In this document: in pieces, positions 33,301-35,656 of the stretch | Layout of the letters: each line of letters starts with the position of its first letter | How positions within the stretch are numbered: position 1 is the stretch's first letter | DNA from: Duganella sp. Root1480D1 | Lineage (GTDB): Bacteria; Pseudomonadota; Gammaproteobacteria; Burkholderiales; Burkholderiaceae_D | Assembly (NCBI RefSeq): GCF_001427305.1 | Contig: NZ_LMFZ01000019.1 | Location: forward strand, 1 to 35,656 | DNA: 35,656 nt | Direction: 5' to 3' | The notes under the pieces: generated by a model | What the model was told of the DNA's origin: nothing | The model's database searches: none | The model's input: only the letters and a program-made list of their open reading frames with translations | Position numbers and translations under genes: made by a program

Positions 33301-35656
33301 CTGGCTAACGCGCAGCACTTTACGCTCAATGTTGGTGGCGCCCTCACCAATACTGACGGCCTGGTCGGCCATGCGGGCACCGGCGAGCTCACGATGAGCG
33401 CGGCCAGCCTGGACAACACCCGTGGCCAGGTCACTGGCAATGGCGCCGCCACGCTGAATAGCGCAGGCGACATTGTCAATAACGACGGCCTGATCTCGTC
33501 GCAGGGCAATCTTGGCATCGCTGGCGCGAACCTGGGCAACACCACCAGCGGCACGCTCACCACAGCCACTGGCATCCAGAGCCAGGCCGGCAATGTGCAT
33601 CTGGACGTGCACGACACCGCCACGCTGAATAGCGCAGGCGACATTGTCAATAACGACGGCCTGATCTCGTCGCAGGGCAATCTTGGCATCGCTGGCGCGA
33701 ACCTGGGCAACACCACCAGCGGCACGCTCACCACAGCCACTGGCATCCAGAGCCAGGCCGGCAATGTGCATCTGGACGTGCAACAGCTGACAAACAACGG
33801 CAGCGTGGTTGCCGCACAGGACTTGAACGTCAGTGCCAGCGCAGTGAACAACAGCGGCACGCTGTACGCAGGCGGCCAGCAAAGCCTGACCGTCAGCAAC
33901 GCCATCGCCAACAGCGGCACGATCGCAGCCGCACATGACCTGACGGCCAACGCAGGCAGCCTGACCGGCACCAGCAACAGCGTGCTGGCCGCCGGCATGG
34001 GCACCGATGGCCAGCTCACCGGAGCAGGGGCCTTGTCCGTCACCACCACAGGCGCATTGCAGACAGCGGGGCAAGCACTGGCCACCGGCAATGTGAATCT
34101 CAACGGCGGCAGCCTGGACCTGAGCAACAGCACCACCGGGAGCACCGGCGGCAATATCAACCTGACCGCACAAAGCGGCAATTTGTCGACCCGCAACGCC
34201 AAGGTCAGTACGCCAGGCCAACTGACCGTCGCAGCGCACCAGTCGCTGGACAACACCGCTGGCCAGCTCACCGGCACGCAATTGCAGATCCACGCTGGCC
34301 AACTGGAAAACAGCCAGGGCCAGATCCAGCAAACCGGTACCGGCGCACAGACCGCCAGCATCCAAAGCACCGGCGCCTTGATCAACAGCGGCGGCCGCAT
34401 CCTTGCCAATGCACAGGACTTCATGCTCGGCGCTGGTGCATTGACCAACACCGATGGCCTGGTTGGCCATGCGGGCACCGGCCAGCTCACGATGAGCGCG
34501 GCCAGCCTGGACAACACTCGTGGCCAGATCACCGGCAATGGTACCGCCACGCTGAATAGCGCAGGCGACATTGTCAACAACGACGGCCTGATCTCGGCGC
34601 AGGGCAATCTTGGCATCGCTGGCGCGAACCTGGGCAACACCACCAGCGGCACGCTTGCCACAGCCACTGGCATTCAGAGCCAGGCCGGGAATGTGCATCT
34701 GGACGTGCAGCAGTTGAGCAACAACGGCAGCGTGGTTGCCGCACAGGATTTGAACGCTAGTGCCAGCGCAGTGAACAACAGCGGCACGATGTACGCTGGC
34801 GGCCAGCAAAACCTGACCGTCAGCAGCGCCGTCACCAACAGCGGCACGATTGCAGCTGCGCGTGACTTGACAGCCAGCGCAGGCAGCCTGACCGGCACCA
34901 GCAGCGGCGTACTGGCCGCCGGCATGGCAACCGATGGCCAGCTCACCGGAGCAGGGGCCTTGTCCGTCACGACCACAGGAGCATTGCAGACAGCGGGGCA
35001 AGCACTGGCGACCGGCAATGTGATTCTCAACGGTGGCAGTCTGGACCTGAGCAACAGTACCACCGGCAGCACTGGTGGCAATGTCAGTCTAACCGCACAA
35101 AGCGGCAATCTGTCGACTCGCCACGCCAAGGTCAGCGCGGCGGGGCAACTGACCGTCGCAGCGCACCAGGCGCTGGACAACACCGCTGGCCAGCTCACCG
35201 GCACGCAATTGCAGATCCATGCCGGCCAACTGGACAACAGCCAAGGCCAGATCCAGCAAACCGGCAGCGGCGCGCAGACGGCCAGCATCCAAAGCACCGG
35301 TGCGCTGAACAATAGCGGCGGCCGCATCGTCGCCAATGCGCAGGACTTCACGCTCAATGCTGGTGGCGCCCTCACCAACACCGATGGCCTGGTTGGCCAT
35401 GCGGGAACCGGCCAACTCACGATGAGCGCGGCCAGCCTGGACAACACCCGTGGCCAGGTCACTGGCAACGGCGCCGTCACGCTGAATAGCGCAGGCGACA
35501 TTGTCAATAACGATGGCCTGATCTCGGCGCAGGGCAACCTTGGCATCGCTGGCGCGAACCTGGGCAACACCACCAGCGGCACGCTCACCACAGCCACTGG
35601 CATCCAGAGCCAGGCCGGCAATGTGCATCTGGACGTGCAAGCGCTGGGACACTACG
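30331..35656 (+). CDS. TpsA large exoprotein / filamentous haemagglutinin-like adhesin (partial)
   Basis: Open from the ATG at 30331 to the end of the window (1,775 codons, no stop). An extended signal region (MNKLRYRIVFNKARGMLMAV, ending near HVQAQ at about residue 70) is followed by the secretion domain (about 72-330, including ANPSGISVDGGGFINVSRAT, the NPxG-type motif). A glycine/serine-rich linker is at about residues 492-540. After it come FHA-type beta-helix repeats with L-x-N-x-x-G-x-I patterns, organised in large units of about 309 codons (see repeats). The product is secreted through the adjacent TpsB. Whether it is an adhesin or a contact-dependent inhibition toxin depends on the missing C-terminus. 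Confidence 0.92.
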   Translation, partial: MNKLRYRIVFNKARGMLMAVGECARSCSKGAGQTDALDSSAPAAFGHPALRRLTLLFGAAFGGFLLASHVQAQIIADPKAPSQNQAIVLKAANGVPQVNVREPSAAGVSRNVYSQFDVAKGGAILNNSRVNVQTELGGWVEANPWLKAGAAKVILNEVNSNNPSALRGYIEVAGQKAEVVIANPSGISVDGGGFINVSRATLTTGSPFMTDGRLAGYDVQRGQIVIDGAGLDASKTDYTALISRSVSLNAALWAQRLNVITGVNKVAEADTAKVSETMQAADSAPQFAIDVSRLGGMYANQIYLIGTEAGVGVRNAGTIGAAAGELVVTSSGRLENIGSLAASQALRLQVADAVVNDGTSYAREAVQVTAGGKLSNSGTVISDGTLQVTAAGVLDNSGTINAQTAMQLTADSLTNRKMISSGGRLAATLRGDADNRQGTMQAESVALDSIAGQLLNQSGKIVQSGAAALEITATTLHNTNGGQVGTSEQATGNTGGSSNVDTGGTGGAGGGSTGSASGAGTGTGSGDSGTNGSGATPTVPVPNGWLHLAGAIDNDAGRILSGGPVNLAITSLENVGGKMALGSLTVNGGSLDNHGGSQLSVQSDLSLRIPVFDNRDSQLQVGGGFTGDVQSFNNYNGSLSAVGDLQLHTSVIANHGGQLVSGGRGSLLADGALDNGSGTVKSAGGLIVTAGGSLDNSAGTIEAAGRGADLQLQAASISNTLGRIVSDGAASLSTPGTVGNHDGLISARDNLTIAGADLGNAVSGGLTTSTGILSQAGNVNLNVQHLTNSGSVFAAADLNTRSGSLDNSGTLYAGGQQGLDVSNAVTNSGTIAAAHNLTASAGSLTGTSNSVLAAGMATDGQLTGAGALSATTTGALQIAGQALATGNVGLNGGSLDLSNSTTGSTAGNVSLTSLGGSLSTRHAKVSAAGQLTVAAHQSLDNTAGQLTGAQLQIHAGQLENSQGQIQQTGSGTQTASIQSTGALINSGGRILANAQHFTLNVGGALTNTDGLVGHAGTGELTMSAASLDNTRGQVTGNGAATLNSAGDIVNNDGLISSQGNLGIAGANLGNTTSGTLTTATGIQSQAGNVHLDVHDTATLNSAGDIVNNDGLISSQGNLGIAGANLGNTTSGTLTTATGIQSQAGNVHLDVQQLTNNGSVVAAQDLNVSASAVNNSGTLYAGGQQSLTVSNAIANSGTIAAAHDLTANAGSLTGTSNSVLAAGMGTDGQLTGAGALSVTTTGALQTAGQALATGNVNLNGGSLDLSNSTTGSTGGNINLTAQSGNLSTRNAKVSTPGQLTVAAHQSLDNTAGQLTGTQLQIHAGQLENSQGQIQQTGTGAQTASIQSTGALINSGGRILANAQDFMLGAGALTNTDGLVGHAGTGQLTMSAASLDNTRGQITGNGTATLNSAGDIVNNDGLISAQGNLGIAGANLGNTTSGTLATATGIQSQAGNVHLDVQQLSNNGSVVAAQDLNASASAVNNSGTMYAGGQQNLTVSSAVTNSGTIAAARDLTASAGSLTGTSSGVLAAGMATDGQLTGAGALSVTTTGALQTAGQALATGNVILNGGSLDLSNSTTGSTGGNVSLTAQSGNLSTRHAKVSAAGQLTVAAHQALDNTAGQLTGTQLQIHAGQLDNSQGQIQQTGSGAQTASIQSTGALNNSGGRIVANAQDFTLNAGGALTNTDGLVGHAGTGQLTMSAASLDNTRGQVTGNGAVTLNSAGDIVNNDGLISAQGNLGIAGANLGNTTSGTLTTATGIQSQAGNVHLDVQALGHY
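32490..33420 (+). repeat. tpsA long repeat, unit R1
   Basis: Most diverged of the long units (about 930 bases, 310 codons). It aligns with R2 and R3 from the GGCC block near 32494 through the TTTGTCGACC block (33081) to the end of the ASLDNTRG segment at 33420. Confidence 0.7.
33421..34518 (+). repeat. tpsA long repeat, unit R2, enlarged by an internal duplication
   Basis: Starts at CGTGGCCAG (33421). It is 1,098 bases long: a 927-base unit plus a 171-base duplication. All lengths are multiples of three. Confidence 0.85.
33446..33782 (+). repeat. 166-bp exact direct repeat inside unit R2
   Basis: 33446-33611 and 33617-33782 are identical, separated by CGACA. The period is 171 bases (57 codons), so the frame is kept. 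The second copy joins at VHDTATLNS instead of the usual VQQL continuation. Confidence 0.95.
34519..35448 (+). repeat. tpsA long repeat, unit R3
   Basis: CGTGGCCAG at 34519 to the next copy at 35449, 930 bases. Highly similar to R2, with differences scattered mostly at third codon positions. Confidence 0.85.
35449..35656 (+). repeat. tpsA long repeat, unit R4 (cut by the window end)
   Basis: The fourth unit begins at 35449 and runs off the window; about 208 bases are seen, nearly identical to the start of R2 and R3. Confidence 0.8.

Noticed and set aside
32292..35621. Several long minus-strand open frames (up to 793 codons) in the tpsA region
   Set aside because: They are repeats of the same shadow frame caused by the repetitive plus-strand adhesin gene, and have no start signals or recognisable domains.
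30331..35656. Contact-dependent inhibition (CdiA) identity for the large exoprotein
   Set aside because: The toxin C-terminus and any immunity gene are outside the window; the visible part cannot separate an adhesin from CdiA. The barstar-like gene is 28 kb away and on the other strand.

Overview
The window has the look of a betaproteobacterial chromosome, most likely Oxalobacteraceae (Massilia/Duganella/Janthinobacterium type). This is an inference from the high-GC, strongly biased codon use of the long genes, the Burkholderiales-style heavy-metal operons with small Cys/His-rich accessory proteins, and the combination of HPPD, chitobiase and two-partner secretion genes. No rRNA, tRNA or CRISPR array was seen.

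Layout. (1) 1-115: the 5' end of an IS3-type orfA on the minus strand, running off the window. (2) 237-4176: an accessory array of nine small, lower-GC genes, all on the minus strand. They are mostly unrecognised, but include a barstar-like inhibitor, a small protein resembling EF-G domain IV, and two lipoproteins. Almost every gene is followed by a copy of the same 15-bp motif, always in the same orientation, so the array looks modular. (3) 4245-6686: a secreted GH20 beta-N-acetylhexosaminidase. (4) 6777-8219: a compact arsenic operon arsR-arsC-aqpS in which an aquaporin stands where an arsenite pump is usually found; its operator and promoter are visible. (5) 8401-9060: a secreted DUF3108-like protein. 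(6) 9085-18566: a copper/silver locus with a small secreted Cys protein, cusC, cusB (carrying a C-terminal CusF domain), cusA, a separate cusF, a Cys/His-rich protein, and two PepSY membrane proteins, the second fused to a ferredoxin/flavin/NAD reductase module. (7) 18573-21118: an Lrp/AsnC regulator divergent from 4-hydroxyphenylpyruvate dioxygenase, then a tandem universal stress protein with an FNR-like box upstream. (8) 21212-22447: a solute-binding protein and a DinB-like protein. (9) 22457-28422: a cobalt/zinc/cadmium locus with a small Cys/His-rich protein and czcCBA. (10) 28652-35656: a two-partner secretion pair, a TpsB transporter and the first 1,775 codons of a very large, internally repetitive TpsA adhesin that runs off the right edge.

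How it works together. The centre of the window is a metal and metalloid resistance island. ArsC reduces arsenate and the aquaporin lets arsenite out. CusCBA/CusF exports Cu(I)/Ag(I), and the PepSY-flavoreductase pair may reduce Cu(II) (or Fe(III)) at the inner membrane. CzcCBA exports divalent cations. The metal-binding residues of CusA (M573, M623, M672) and the proton/cation triad of CzcA (D402, D408, E415) fall at exactly the positions known for E. coli CusA and C. metallidurans CzcA, which supports the split in substrates.

The parts least explained by known systems are the motif-punctuated small-gene array, the PepSY/flavoreductase pair next to cus, the second CusF with Met in place of the copper-capping Trp, and the recent tandem duplications inside tpsA.
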